From Gemmatimonadota bacterium (GTDB lineage: Bacteria > Gemmatimonadota > Gemmatimonadetes > Gemmatimonadales > GWC2-71-9): DNA of 64,000 bases. Where the stretch lies: the NCBI GenBank assembly GCA_003222195.1, contig QHVB01000032.1, positions 1 to 64,000 on the forward strand. Direction: 5' to 3'. A program made the translations under genes and the position numbers. Position 1 is the stretch's first letter. Each line of letters starts with the position of its first letter. The notes under the pieces are model-generated. The model was given only the letters and a program-made list of their open reading frames with translations, did not search any database and was not told the origin of the DNA. This document shows, piece after piece, positions 37,843 to 48,387 of this stretch.

Positions 37843-38882
37843 CACGTCCGTGGAAGTCGCTAGCGGCGCTCGTCCTTCTCGCGCTGAGCTGCAGGAGCGA
37901 GGCGAAACAGGCCAACGAAGCGGCGGGACTCGTCGGCGTCCGGACTGCGCTCGCCGCCCGCGAACCGTTTCACCAGACCGTGAGCGCCATCGGGATGGTG
38001 AGCGCACGACCGGGTCGCTATGCGGCCCTCGCGGCGCCAGGCCCCACGCGTGTGGCCGGCATCTTTGTCGTCGCGGGCCAGCGGGTTGCGAAGGGGGACT
38101 CGCTGGTCGAGTTCGAGCGTGCGCCGTTCGATGCGGCGGCGCAGAGCGCCGCCGCCACGCTGGCCAACGCGGAGCGGAACTCCGCGCGTGCCGCGCGACT
38201 CGCCCAGGCGGGCATCCTTTCGCAAAAGGAGGCCGACCAGGCCGCCGCCGATCTCGCCGCGGCACGGGCGGCGGAGGTCACCGCCAGGCGCGCGCAGGAG
38301 CTCGCGACCTTGCGGGCGCCGCTGGGCGGTATCGTGACGCGCATGACGGCGGTGCTCGGCGCTTCGGTCGATCAGAGCCAGGCGGTCGTCGAGGTGGCCG
38401 ACCCCACGGCACTCGATATCCTCTTCAATGTTTCGCCCGGCGAGGCGGGAGGGATTCACGCGGGCGACACGCTCTCCTTGAGCGCCGGCGAGGGCTCCCG
38501 AACGGAACCGCTTGGCACGGCAACCGTCGTCAGTGTAGCGGTCGCCGTGGACTCGGCATCACGCGCGGTCGCGGTCCGGGCACGGGTTGGTCGAGCCACG
38601 CGCGTGCTGCGAATCGGCGAATCGGTGTTCGGGCGCATCGTGACCGGCGTCCACCCGGGGGCCATCACCGTGCCGGTCGAGGCGCTCGTCCCCGAGGGCG
38701 AGGGATTCCGCGTGTTCGTCGTCGACTCGGCGGGCATCGCTCGCGCTCGCCCCGTCGTCGTCGGCGGTCGCTCTGAGGCGCGCGCGGAAATCCTGCAGGG
38801 GCTTGCCGCCGGTGAGCGCGTCGTCACGACCGGTGCCTATGGGGTGACCGACAGCGCAAAGGTCCAGCTCGACCATCCGTGA
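37839..38882 (+). CDS. RND efflux periplasmic adaptor (membrane fusion protein), lipoprotein
   Basis: 347 residues from ATG 37839, which overlaps the TolC-like stop. A lipoprotein signal ends LLALSC. The barrel-sandwich hybrid starts near 50 (FHQTVSAIGMVSARPGRYA), a short alpha-hairpin lies at about 95-150 (SQKEADQAAADLAAARAAEV), then the lipoyl half (LRAPLGGIVTRM) and beta-barrel (GVHPGAITVPVEALV). It links the inner-membrane pump to the outer-membrane channel. The next gene starts in its stop (GTGA). Confidence 0.93.
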   Translation: MTRPWKSLAALVLLALSCRSEAKQANEAAGLVGVRTALAAREPFHQTVSAIGMVSARPGRYAALAAPGPTRVAGIFVVAGQRVAKGDSLVEFERAPFDAAAQSAAATLANAERNSARAARLAQAGILSQKEADQAAADLAAARAAEVTARRAQELATLRAPLGGIVTRMTAVLGASVDQSQAVVEVADPTALDILFNVSPGEAGGIHAGDTLSLSAGEGSRTEPLGTATVVSVAVAVDSASRAVAVRARVGRATRVLRIGESVFGRIVTGVHPGAITVPVEALVPEGEGFRVFVVDSAGIARARPVVVGGRSEARAEILQGLAAGERVVTTGAYGVTDSAKVQLDHP

Positions 38883-41800
38883 CGCTCTTCGAGCTGCTCA
38901 GCCGCCAGCGGCGGTTCGTCTATCTCGTCGTCGGCATCGTCAGTGCGGCCGGGATCTGGGCCGCACTGCGGCTCCCTTCCGCCATCTACCCTGAGCTACG
39001 GTTTTCGCGCATCACCATCGTCGCGCAGGGGTCCACGCTGGGCGCTCGGCAAATCGTCTTCAGCGTCACCCGCCCGTTGGAGGAAGCGGTCAGCATCGTT
39101 CCCGGCGTCATCCGCGTGCGCTCGCACACCATTCGCGGCGCAACCGAGATCTCCGTGACCTTCGCCCCCGGCACCGACATGGATCGCGCGCTGCAGCTCG
39201 TGCGCGCGCGCGTCAATCAGATCCAGGGCTCGTTGCCGACCGATCTGGACGTGGAGGTGGAGCAGCTGACGCCGTCCCTCTTTCCGGTGCTTTCGTACAA
39301 CGTCGAAGGCGGCGAACCGGCAACGCTCTATGACCTCGCGCGCTACGACATCAAGCCGCTGATCTCGCGCGTGCCCGGCGTGGGCCGGGTGGACGTCCAG
39401 GGCTCGGACGTGCGCGAGATCGAGGTGATCGCCGATCCCGCCCGGCTGATCGCGCATGGCATCTCGTATGGCGAGCTCGCCGACGCGATCCGGCGGGCCA
39501 TCACCGTTCAGGCCGTCGGTCGCGTCGCCCAGGACTACCGGCAATATCTGATCGTCACGGACCAGGAAGCGCACGCCGTGGCCGACATCGGCGACGTGGT
39601 CGTGCGTGGTGGATTGCACGTGCGGGATGTGGCCACCGTCCAGATCGGGACCGAAGACCATGTGCGCATCATCGCCGGCGACGGCCGGCCGGCTGCGCTC
39701 ATCAACATCACGCGCCAGTTGGGCGGCAACAGCGTGGCCATCGCCGACAGCGTCGCGCGGATCATGGCCGCGATCGCCCCTACGCTTCCGCCGGGCGTTC
39801 ACCTCAAGCCGGTTTACGATCAAGCCGAGCTCGTTCGCGCCGCGGTCCATTCCGTGCGCGACGCGATGCTCGTCGGCGCCGCGCTGGCGGTGCTGGTCCT
39901 GCTCGCGTTTCTGCGGCACGGCCGAATTACCGCCATCAGTGCGACCTCTATTCCGCTCACGCTCGCCATCACGGTGTTCGTCATGCGGATGCTCGGTCAG
40001 ACCTTCAACCTGATGACGCTGGGTGCAATGGCTATCGCGATCGGCCTGGTCATTGACGACGCGGTGGTCATCACTGAGAACATCGCCCGTCACCTGCGGC
40101 TGACGGGAGATCGGGAACAAGCGATTCGGAGCGCGGTGCAGGAGCTCATCTGGCCGGTCACGACGTCCACGCTCACGACGGTGGTCGTGTTTCTGCCGCT
40201 CGGTCTCTTACAGGGAGTCGTCGGCCAGTTCTTCGCCGCCCTGGCAACCACGCTGACGGTCGCCGTGCTCGTTTCGTTGATCCTCGCCCTCACGATCATC
40301 CCGCTGCTGGCCGAGCAGTTCGTGACTGCGCATGAAGTCGAGCCGACACGCGCCGGGCCGCTCGCGAGAGCGCAGGCGGCACTGGATACCCTGGGCGACC
40401 GCTATGAAGGGGCTTTGAGATCGGTGCTGCGGCATACGCGCCGGATCGTCATCGCGGCGGTCGCACTCGTCGTCGTCGGCATCGGACTGTGGCGTCTGGT
40501 CGAGACCGGCTTTCTCCCCGAGATGGACGAGGGAGCCTTCGTGCTCGACTACTTCACGCCCGGTGGTACGGCGCTGAACGAGACCGATCGGGAGGTGGGC
40601 ATCGCCGAGCGAGTCCTGGCGGCGACGCCGGAAATCGAAGCGACGTCCCGCCGCACCGGCGCCGAGCTGGGGCTGTTCGCCACGTCGCAGAATACCGGCG
40701 ATATCGTGGCCCGGCTCAAACCGCCCAGTGCGCGTTCACGGGACATTTTCGCCGTCATGGACGATGTGCGCGACGAAGTCACCGAAGCCGTGCCGCGGCT
40801 GCACATCGAGTTCGTGCAGATTCTTTCGGACGTCATCAATGACCTCGCGGGCGCCGCGAGGCCGGTCGAGATCAAACTGTTCGGGGAACGGCTGGACTCG
40901 CTCGAAGCCTATGCGCGCCGGCTGGAACCGGGCCTCGACAGCGTCGCGGGGCTGGCGGACTTGTACAACGGGGTGAGCGAGCCGTCGCCCGAGCTCTTGA
41001 TGCGCGTGAATCAGGCGGAGGCGGGTCGCGTCGGTCTGACGCCGCAGGAGATCGGCGATGTGGTGAGCGGCGCGCTGCTCGGTACGCACGCGGGCGAGAT
41101 CCGGAGTGGGGACCGACCCGTCGCGGTGCGCGTGCGGGCGCCCGACTCCGTGCGCTTCGATCCGTTGCGCCTCCGCGCGCTGCCGATCACGGGCAGCACA
41201 CCACTCGGCAGCGTCGCCACGTTCACGCCGGCCGAGTCGCGCATGAGTCTCGAGCGCGAAAATCAACAGCAGATGATCGCCATGACGGCCGACGTCAGCG
41301 GGCGCTCGCTCGGTGGAGTGATGACGGACGTCCGCCGGGTGTTGGCGGCGGCGCCCCCACCGCCGGGCATCCGACTCGCCCTCGGTGGGCAGTACGAGAG
41401 CCAGCAGCAAGCCTTTCGGGCGCTGCTCCTCGTGCTCTTCCTCGCGGCGGTGAGCGTCAGCGCGGTGATGGTCGTTCAGTTCGAGTCGTTCGTCGAGCCG
41501 CTCGTCGTGCTGCTCGTCGCCCCTGTCTCGTTCGTCGGCGCGCTCGTCCTGTTGCTGCTCACCAAGACGGCGCTGAACGTCGCCTCATTCATGGGGCTGA
41601 TCTTGCTCGTCGGACTGATCGTCAAGAACGGCATCATCCTGCTCGACTTCACGCGCCTGCGGATGCGGGGCGAGGGGGTGCCGCTGGAAGTGGCGATTCG
41701 GGAAGCGGCGCGGGTTCGGCTCCGGCCCATCCTGATGACCACGCTGTGCACGCTGTTCGGCTTGCTGCCGCTGGCGCTGGGCATCGGCGCGGGCAGCGAG

Positions 41801-41920
41801 CTGCAGCGGCCGCTGGCGCTGGCCGTCATCGGCGGCTTAGTCCTCTCGACGCCGATCACCTTGTTTGCCGTGCCCACCCTGCTTGTCGCGATCAGGGGTG
41901 CGGACTTCCGGCTGCGGTGA
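38879..41920 (+). CDS. RND-superfamily efflux pump permease
   Basis: 1013 residues with the 12-helix, two-porter-loop design of AcrB/CusA. Helix 4 carries the proton-relay Asp pair (GLVIDDAVVITENIAR) and helix 10 the matching Lys (GLIVKNGIILLDF), the pattern of HAE-type drug pumps rather than the CusA heavy-metal type. SVTRPLEEAVSIVPGV and VEVEQLTPSLFPVLSY mark the first porter domain. It expels hydrophobic compounds or metals using proton force. It is the fifth gene of the RR-HK-TolC-MFP-RND operon; the substrate is not readable from sequence. Confidence 0.95.
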   Translation: MTLFELLSRQRRFVYLVVGIVSAAGIWAALRLPSAIYPELRFSRITIVAQGSTLGARQIVFSVTRPLEEAVSIVPGVIRVRSHTIRGATEISVTFAPGTDMDRALQLVRARVNQIQGSLPTDLDVEVEQLTPSLFPVLSYNVEGGEPATLYDLARYDIKPLISRVPGVGRVDVQGSDVREIEVIADPARLIAHGISYGELADAIRRAITVQAVGRVAQDYRQYLIVTDQEAHAVADIGDVVVRGGLHVRDVATVQIGTEDHVRIIAGDGRPAALINITRQLGGNSVAIADSVARIMAAIAPTLPPGVHLKPVYDQAELVRAAVHSVRDAMLVGAALAVLVLLAFLRHGRITAISATSIPLTLAITVFVMRMLGQTFNLMTLGAMAIAIGLVIDDAVVITENIARHLRLTGDREQAIRSAVQELIWPVTTSTLTTVVVFLPLGLLQGVVGQFFAALATTLTVAVLVSLILALTIIPLLAEQFVTAHEVEPTRAGPLARAQAALDTLGDRYEGALRSVLRHTRRIVIAAVALVVVGIGLWRLVETGFLPEMDEGAFVLDYFTPGGTALNETDREVGIAERVLAATPEIEATSRRTGAELGLFATSQNTGDIVARLKPPSARSRDIFAVMDDVRDEVTEAVPRLHIEFVQILSDVINDLAGAARPVEIKLFGERLDSLEAYARRLEPGLDSVAGLADLYNGVSEPSPELLMRVNQAEAGRVGLTPQEIGDVVSGALLGTHAGEIRSGDRPVAVRVRAPDSVRFDPLRLRALPITGSTPLGSVATFTPAESRMSLERENQQQMIAMTADVSGRSLGGVMTDVRRVLAAAPPPPGIRLALGGQYESQQQAFRALLLVLFLAAVSVSAVMVVQFESFVEPLVVLLVAPVSFVGALVLLLLTKTALNVASFMGLILLVGLIVKNGIILLDFTRLRMRGEGVPLEVAIREAARVRLRPILMTTLCTLFGLLPLALGIGAGSELQRPLALAVIGGLVLSTPITLFAVPTLLVAIRGADFRLR

Positions 41921-41979
41921 CGGCTGCGGCTATTGCATGGTCTCAACAAGCGACGACCACCTTCTCAGGAGCCTGAAAT

Positions 41980-42309
41980 ATGCGCCTGCTTACCTCACTC
42001 ATGCTGGCGGCCGCCTTCTCCCTCGCCGCCGGAAATCTCGCGGCTCAGGATCGCAACGTTCCTGACAGCCTCGTTGCCAAAGCGAAAATCAGCGAAGACT
42101 CGGCCAGGGCGATTGCGCTCAAGCGCGTCCCCGGCGACGTCCAGGGCGTTACGCTCGCGAAGATGAAAACCCGACTCGTGTATACGTTCAAGGTTCAACG
42201 GAAAGGCCGGCCCGGTTTGACTGACGTCCAGGTGAATGCCGCGAGTGGCCACGTCATCGGCGTGCGGCGTGAGAGCACTAAACGCTCAACAACTCGGCGT
42301 TCGTCTTAG
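41980..42309 (+). CDS. Small secreted PepSY-domain protein
   Basis: 109 residues with a cleavable signal (LMLAAAFSLAAGNLAAQ). One PepSY unit follows (SEDSARAIALKRVPGDVQGV, VYTFKVQRKG, TDVQVNAASGHVIGVRRE). PepSY proteins are often periplasmic inhibitors or stress sensors tied to two-component systems. AGGAG lies eight bases before the ATG, 59 bases after the pump gene. It is probably the last gene of the efflux operon and could modulate the kinase. Its last 32 bases overlap the convergent rho gene. Confidence 0.85.
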   Translation: MRLLTSLMLAAAFSLAAGNLAAQDRNVPDSLVAKAKISEDSARAIALKRVPGDVQGVTLAKMKTRLVYTFKVQRKGRPGLTDVQVNAASGHVIGVRRESTKRSTTRRSS

Positions 42310-43336
42310 CGCGCTTCATTAGTTGCAAGAGACTGTGCATGGCTTGCTCCGGCGGGAGATCCACCAAACCCCGCCGGAGTTTTTGCTTGGCCTCGATTGT
42401 CTTGGCATCGCCGAGGAGCTCCTCGCGCCGGGTCCCGCTCGCGGCGATGTCGACCGCCGGATAGATCCGCCGGTCGGCGAGCGCGCGCGATAGCCGCAGC
42501 TCGGCGTTCCCTGTTCCCTTGAACTCCTCGAAGATGATGTCGTCCATCCGGCTTTCGGTTTCGACGAGGGCCGTCGCAATCACGGTCAACGATCCACCCT
42601 GAGGTACGGCGCGCGCCGCGCCGAACAGGGCCTTCGGCTTGGCCAACGCATTGGCATCGAGCCCGCCCGACATCGTGCGGCCACTCCCCCGCCCCGTGGT
42701 GTTGTGGGAGCGCGCGAGCCGCGTGAGTGAGTCGAGCACGATGACGGCATCCCGGCCGAGCTCCACTTGGCGGCGGGCGTGATCGAACACCATTTCCGCC
42801 GCGGCCACGTGGCGCTCGTGCGGCAGGTCGAAGCTCGAGGCGACGACCTCGCCCCTGCCCCAATCCACCATCTCCGTGACCTCCTCGGGCCGCTCGTCGA
42901 CGAGTAGAACCAGCAACAGCGCTTGGGGATGATTCTCGGCCACCGCTTCCGCAATCGCCTGGAGCATCATCGTCTTCCCCGCTTTGGGAGGCGAGACGAT
43001 GAGCGCACGCTGCCCGAAGCCAAACGGGCAGATGAGATCGACGACGCGCTGGATATCCGCGGTCCGTGGGCTGGAGGCACGTGGCGTCTCGAGGGTCAGC
43101 GGCCGGCTGGGATGGACGGCGCCGAGCGATGCGAACTCCGGACGCCCGTCGAGCTGCGACGCCGGGAGACCGTTGACCGTCGTCACGCGACCGTTTTCGA
43201 GGACGATCAGGTCGCCGCGACGGAGGCCCGGCACCCGCACCGCCGGGTCACCCTTTGCGGGCAGATAACTGTTCGCCGCAAGACGGAGCGCGCCGCCTTT
43301 GGGCGAGGGATCAAACCATCCGGTGACGGGGAGCAT
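42278..43336 (-). CDS. rho: Transcription termination factor Rho, short form
   Basis: 352 residues against 419 in E. coli. The N-terminal helix bundle is absent and the CSD-like RNA-binding part is reduced and divergent ([20 protein letters not shown]). The motor domain is intact: Walker [10 protein letters not shown], Walker [18 protein letters not shown]-loop region [14 protein letters not shown]-loop [13 protein letters not shown], and SGTRREELL. It should therefore be an active RNA-dependent ATPase, but with altered primary RNA binding. ATG 43336 is only 20 bases from the divergent lepA ATG, and an in-frame TGA just upstream excludes a longer form. An intrinsic terminator for the opposite strand lies inside the 3' part. 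Confidence 0.92.
   Translation of the reverse strand: MLPVTGWFDPSPKGGALRLAANSYLPAKGDPAVRVPGLRRGDLIVLENGRVTTVNGLPASQLDGRPEFASLGAVHPSRPLTLETPRASSPRTADIQRVVDLICPFGFGQRALIVSPPKAGKTMMLQAIAEAVAENHPQALLLVLLVDERPEEVTEMVDWGRGEVVASSFDLPHERHVAAAEMVFDHARRQVELGRDAVIVLDSLTRLARSHNTTGRGSGRTMSGGLDANALAKPKALFGAARAVPQGGSLTVIATALVETESRMDDIIFEEFKGTGNAELRLSRALADRRIYPAVDIAASGTRREELLGDAKTIEAKQKLRRGLVDLPPEQAMHSLLQLMKRAKTNAELLSV
42348..42385 (+). terminator. Intrinsic terminator of the efflux operon, inside the rho coding region
   Basis: CTCCGGCGGG (42348-42357) pairs perfectly with CCCGCCGGAG (42371-42380) across a 13-base loop and is followed by TTTTT on the plus strand. It lies 38 bases past the PepSY stop codon, within codons of the convergent rho gene that encode LRRG and PPEQ. 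Confidence 0.85.
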
Positions 43337-43342
43337 GGAGGC

Positions 43343-43348
43343 TATATT
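43343..43348 (+). promoter_or_regulatory. Candidate -10 (TATATT) of lepA
   Basis: TATATT ends eight bases before ATG 43357 in the 20-base space between rho and lepA. A weak -35-like GTGACG lies at 43322-43327 inside rho. A GGAGG at 43337-43341 is too far from the ATG to act as ribosome-binding site. Confidence 0.45.
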
Positions 43349-43356
43349 TCCGCGCG

Positions 43357-45156
<1,800 letters not shown>

Positions 45157-45164
45157 GAGGTCTC

Positions 45165-47333
45165 ATGCGCAGCGCAATCCTCGCAGCGGCTCTCGGCGTG
45201 CTTTCGTCGTCCGCGGTTGCTCAAGCCTCGCGCACGGCGGGGTTCACGCTGGAGCAAGTGCGTTCCTACCCGTACCCGACCGAGCTGACCGCCAGCGCCA
45301 GCGGAGGGGGGGAGCGCATCGCATGGGCGTTCAACGAGCAAGGCCGGCGCAACATCTTCGTCGCCGAAGGGCCCGCGTTCTCGGCGCGCCAGCTCACGCA
45401 CTACGACCGGGATGACGGGCAGGAGCTGAGCAGCGTCACGGTGTCGGCGAACGGACGATGGGTCGTCTACGTTCGCGGCGGCGATCACGGGTCGAATTGG
45501 GATGACGCGCTCCCGGTAAACGTCGGCTCGAATCCTACGCCGCCCAAGGTCCAGATCTTCAGCGTGCCGTTCGACGGCGGCGATGCGAAAGCCATTGCCG
45601 ACGGCGATGAGCCCGTCGTTTCGCCGCGCGGCGAAGTGGTCGCGTTCGTCAAAGGTGGCCAGATCTGGACCGCGCCGATCGACGGATCCACTCCAGGCAA
45701 ACAACTGTTCACGGTGCGCGGCGAAGTCGGCGACCCGCGCTGGTCGCCGGACGGTTCGCGGCTCGCGTTTGTCGCGAACCGCGGCGATCACGCCTTCATC
45801 GGCGTGTATACGAATGACAGCACGCCGGTCACTTGGCTCGGGCCGGCGTTCGCCCGTGATCGATCGCCGCGCTGGTCGCCTGATGGGAAACGGATTGCGT
45901 TCGTCCGGCTGCCAGGCGCCGGCGGCGCGCCGGATTCCTTGCTCCCCCCGCGGCCCAATCCGTGGGAGATCTGGACCGCCGATGCAACGAGCGGCGTAGC
46001 CGAGCGACTCTGGAAATCGCCCGAGACGCTCGCCGGCTCGGCGCCGACCACCGACGGGGGCACAAACCTCGGGTGGGGCGCGAACGAGCGCATTGTCTTC
46101 CTTTCATATCAGGATGGTTGGCCCCACCTGTATTCGATTCCAGCAACCGGCGGACAAGCGCTGCTGTTGACGCCCGGCCGGTACATGGCCGAGCACATTT
46201 CACTCAGCAGCGACGGCAAGTGGCTCGTGTTCGCGGGCAACATGGGGAGCGACTCGCTCGATATCGATCGACGTCATGTCGTGCGCGTTCCCGTCGATCG
46301 CGCCGCCCCCGAAGTGCTGACACCCGGCAACGGGCTGGAATGGGCGCCGACGATCACCGGCGATGGTACGACGCTCGTCTTCATCAGCGCGACACCGCAG
46401 CGCTCACCGTTGCCGACGACCAAGGCGTTTGGCTCCCCCTCCGCCCGCGGCCCGAGTCATACGATCGCGGCCGATCACCTTCCTGGCGACTTCCCCTCGG
46501 GCCTCGTCACTCCGCGGCAGGTTGTCTTCCGCTCCGCCGATGGCTTGACGATTCATGGGCAGCTGTTCGAATCGAGCACAGGGGGTGGGGGTGCCCGCAA
46601 GCCCGCCATCGTCTACGTCCATGGCGGACCACCGCGGCAAATGCTGCTCGGTTGGCACTACTCGGACTATTACTCCAACGCGTACGCGCTCAATCAGTAT
46701 CTCGCAAGCCGCGGATTCATCGTCTTGGCGGTGAATTACCGGTTGGGGATCGGCTACGGCTACGATTTTCACCAACCCCCCAGCTCAGGCGCGCACGGCG
46801 CCGCCGAGTATCGCGACATCCAGGCCGCGGCCGCCTATCTCCGTTCGCTGCCGCGCGTGGACGCGAGTCGGGTCGGCATCTATGGCGGGTCGTACGGCGG
46901 CTACCTGACCGCGTTGGCGCTGGCGCGCAACTCCGATCTGTTCGCCGCCGGTGTCGATATCCACGGTGTGCACGACTGGTCGGCCTATTCGCGAGCATTC
47001 GACCGCCAGCGTTATGAGCAGGCTCCCGACGCTGACTCGGCAGTCGCCACCGCATGGCACTCGTCACCGGTTTCTTCGGTGGCCAGCTGGCGATCACCCG
47101 TACTGTTGATTCATGGCGATGACGATCGCAACGTACGATTCTCACAGAGCACCGACCTCGTCCGACGCCTCGCGGCAGCCAAGGTCCCGTTCGAGACTTT
47201 GGTGATTCCGGACGATACGCATCATTTCCTGCGGTATGCGAACATTCTGGCGGTCGACAAGGCGGCGGCGGCGTTCCTGGAGCGCCAGCTCCTGCCGTCG
47301 TCGAGTACCACGCCGAGAGCAACCGGTCGGTGA
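45165..47333 (+). CDS. S9-family prolyl oligopeptidase/dipeptidyl-peptidase-like serine peptidase (exported)
   Basis: 722 residues with signal peptide (AILAAALGVLSSSAVAQ). The first ~450 residues form a beta-propeller with TolB/PD40-type blades (GDPRWSPDGSRLAFVANRGD, SPRWSPDGKRIAFVR). The alpha/beta-hydrolase part has the nucleophile in GIYGGSYGGYLTALA, the acid in IHGDDDRNVRF and the His in PDDTHHFLRY. It likely cleaves peptides in the periplasm. AGGAGG at 45155-45160 overlaps the lepA stop, so the gene is co-transcribed with lepA. Confidence 0.92.
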   Translation: MRSAILAAALGVLSSSAVAQASRTAGFTLEQVRSYPYPTELTASASGGGERIAWAFNEQGRRNIFVAEGPAFSARQLTHYDRDDGQELSSVTVSANGRWVVYVRGGDHGSNWDDALPVNVGSNPTPPKVQIFSVPFDGGDAKAIADGDEPVVSPRGEVVAFVKGGQIWTAPIDGSTPGKQLFTVRGEVGDPRWSPDGSRLAFVANRGDHAFIGVYTNDSTPVTWLGPAFARDRSPRWSPDGKRIAFVRLPGAGGAPDSLLPPRPNPWEIWTADATSGVAERLWKSPETLAGSAPTTDGGTNLGWGANERIVFLSYQDGWPHLYSIPATGGQALLLTPGRYMAEHISLSSDGKWLVFAGNMGSDSLDIDRRHVVRVPVDRAAPEVLTPGNGLEWAPTITGDGTTLVFISATPQRSPLPTTKAFGSPSARGPSHTIAADHLPGDFPSGLVTPRQVVFRSADGLTIHGQLFESSTGGGGARKPAIVYVHGGPPRQMLLGWHYSDYYSNAYALNQYLASRGFIVLAVNYRLGIGYGYDFHQPPSSGAHGAAEYRDIQAAAAYLRSLPRVDASRVGIYGGSYGGYLTALALARNSDLFAAGVDIHGVHDWSAYSRAFDRQRYEQAPDADSAVATAWHSSPVSSVASWRSPVLLIHGDDDRNVRFSQSTDLVRRLAAAKVPFETLVIPDDTHHFLRYANILAVDKAAAAFLERQLLPSSSTTPRATGR

Positions 47334-47361
47334 CACGAGTCTGGGCCGTGGCTGAGCTCCC

Positions 47362-48387
47362 TTGAGCTCGGCCACCCTCGTCGTTCAAACCGCATTCCTG
47401 GGCGACGTCGTGCTGACGACGCCGCTGCTTTCCGCCGTCGCGGCCCATCATGGTCCGGTCGACGTGGTGACGACGCCGCTCGCGGCGCCGCTGCTCGAAA
47501 CGCACCCGTCGGTCCGGAACGTGATCGCCTACGACAAGCGCGGCGGCGACCGTGGCTGGACGGGCCTCCGGAAACTCGCGCGGCGGCTGAGGGCCGAGCA
47601 GTACAAGCGTGCCTACCTGCCCCATCGCTCGTTACGTACTGCTGCGCTCAGTGTGCTGGCGCGGATTCCCTCCCGGATCGGGTTTTCGGGCAGATGGTCC
47701 TTCCTCTATACAGTCGCTCGCCCAAAGCCAGCTCTAGGCCATGAGAGCGACCGACTTTTGGCCCTCGCGGACGAGGCTCCGGGCGCCTATCCTCCCCACC
47801 TGCGGCCCACGGCAGAGGACGAGCGGGTCGTAGCTGACGTGCTGGCGGAGATCGGCCTCGACGGCGGTGTGCCGTTCGTGGCATTGGCGCCGGGCTCCAT
47901 TTGGGGGAGCAAGAGGTGGCCGTATTATCCGGAGCTGGCGCACCGGTTAGCGGCCAAGGGTATGCCGGTGGTGGTCGTGGGCGGTCCGGCCGACGCCGAC
48001 GAGGGATCGCAGATCGTGGCGGCAGTGGCGGCGGCACAGCGCGTTGTGGCGACAAGCACGTGCGGACAGCTCACCCTCCGCCAGTCAGCGGCGCTCATCG
48101 CGCGGGCCGCGCTGCTGGTGACGAACGACAGCGCACCGCTGCATCTGGCGACGGCGATGGGGACGCGGATCGTCGCACTGTTCGGCCCCACCGTGACGGA
48201 ATTCGGGTTTGGGCCGCTCCGCGCGGGAGACGTCGCGCTGGGGCTCGACGGGCTGCAGTGCCGGCCCTGCTCGCCACACGGGCCGCAGCGGTGTCCGTTG
48301 GGACATCACCGCTGTATGCGTGAACTCACGGTTGAAGCTGTGACCCGAGCGATCGAGGATCTTGGTGCGCTACGTCGTCGGAGTTGA
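47362..48387 (+). CDS. Glycosyltransferase family 9 (heptosyltransferase-like)
   Basis: 341 residues, GT-B fold. The N-terminal domain opens TLVVQTAFLGDVVLTTPLL and the C-terminal nucleotide-sugar domain has VALAPGSIWGSKRWP and LLVTNDSAPLHLATAMGTRI. WaaC/WaaF-type enzymes of this family add heptose to lipid A-core. A Cys-rich tail (LQCRPCSPHGPQRCPLGHHRCM) is common in the family. The start is TTG 47362 with weak ribosome binding, 28 bases after the peptidase. Its 3' end overlaps the ROK kinase gene by 23 bases. It supports an LPS-type outer membrane. Confidence 0.92.
   Translation: MSSATLVVQTAFLGDVVLTTPLLSAVAAHHGPVDVVTTPLAAPLLETHPSVRNVIAYDKRGGDRGWTGLRKLARRLRAEQYKRAYLPHRSLRTAALSVLARIPSRIGFSGRWSFLYTVARPKPALGHESDRLLALADEAPGAYPPHLRPTAEDERVVADVLAEIGLDGGVPFVALAPGSIWGSKRWPYYPELAHRLAAKGMPVVVVGGPADADEGSQIVAAVAAAQRVVATSTCGQLTLRQSAALIARAALLVTNDSAPLHLATAMGTRIVALFGPTVTEFGFGPLRAGDVALGLDGLQCRPCSPHGPQRCPLGHHRCMRELTVEAVTRAIEDLGALRRRS

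Noticed and set aside
38996-40120. 374-codon frame opposite the RND pump
   Set aside because: It is a shadow of conserved RND porter sequence and has no recognisable features.
43337-43341. GGAGG as ribosome-binding site of lepA
   Set aside because: It is 15 bases from the ATG, too far to act, and lies ahead of the likely -10 box.
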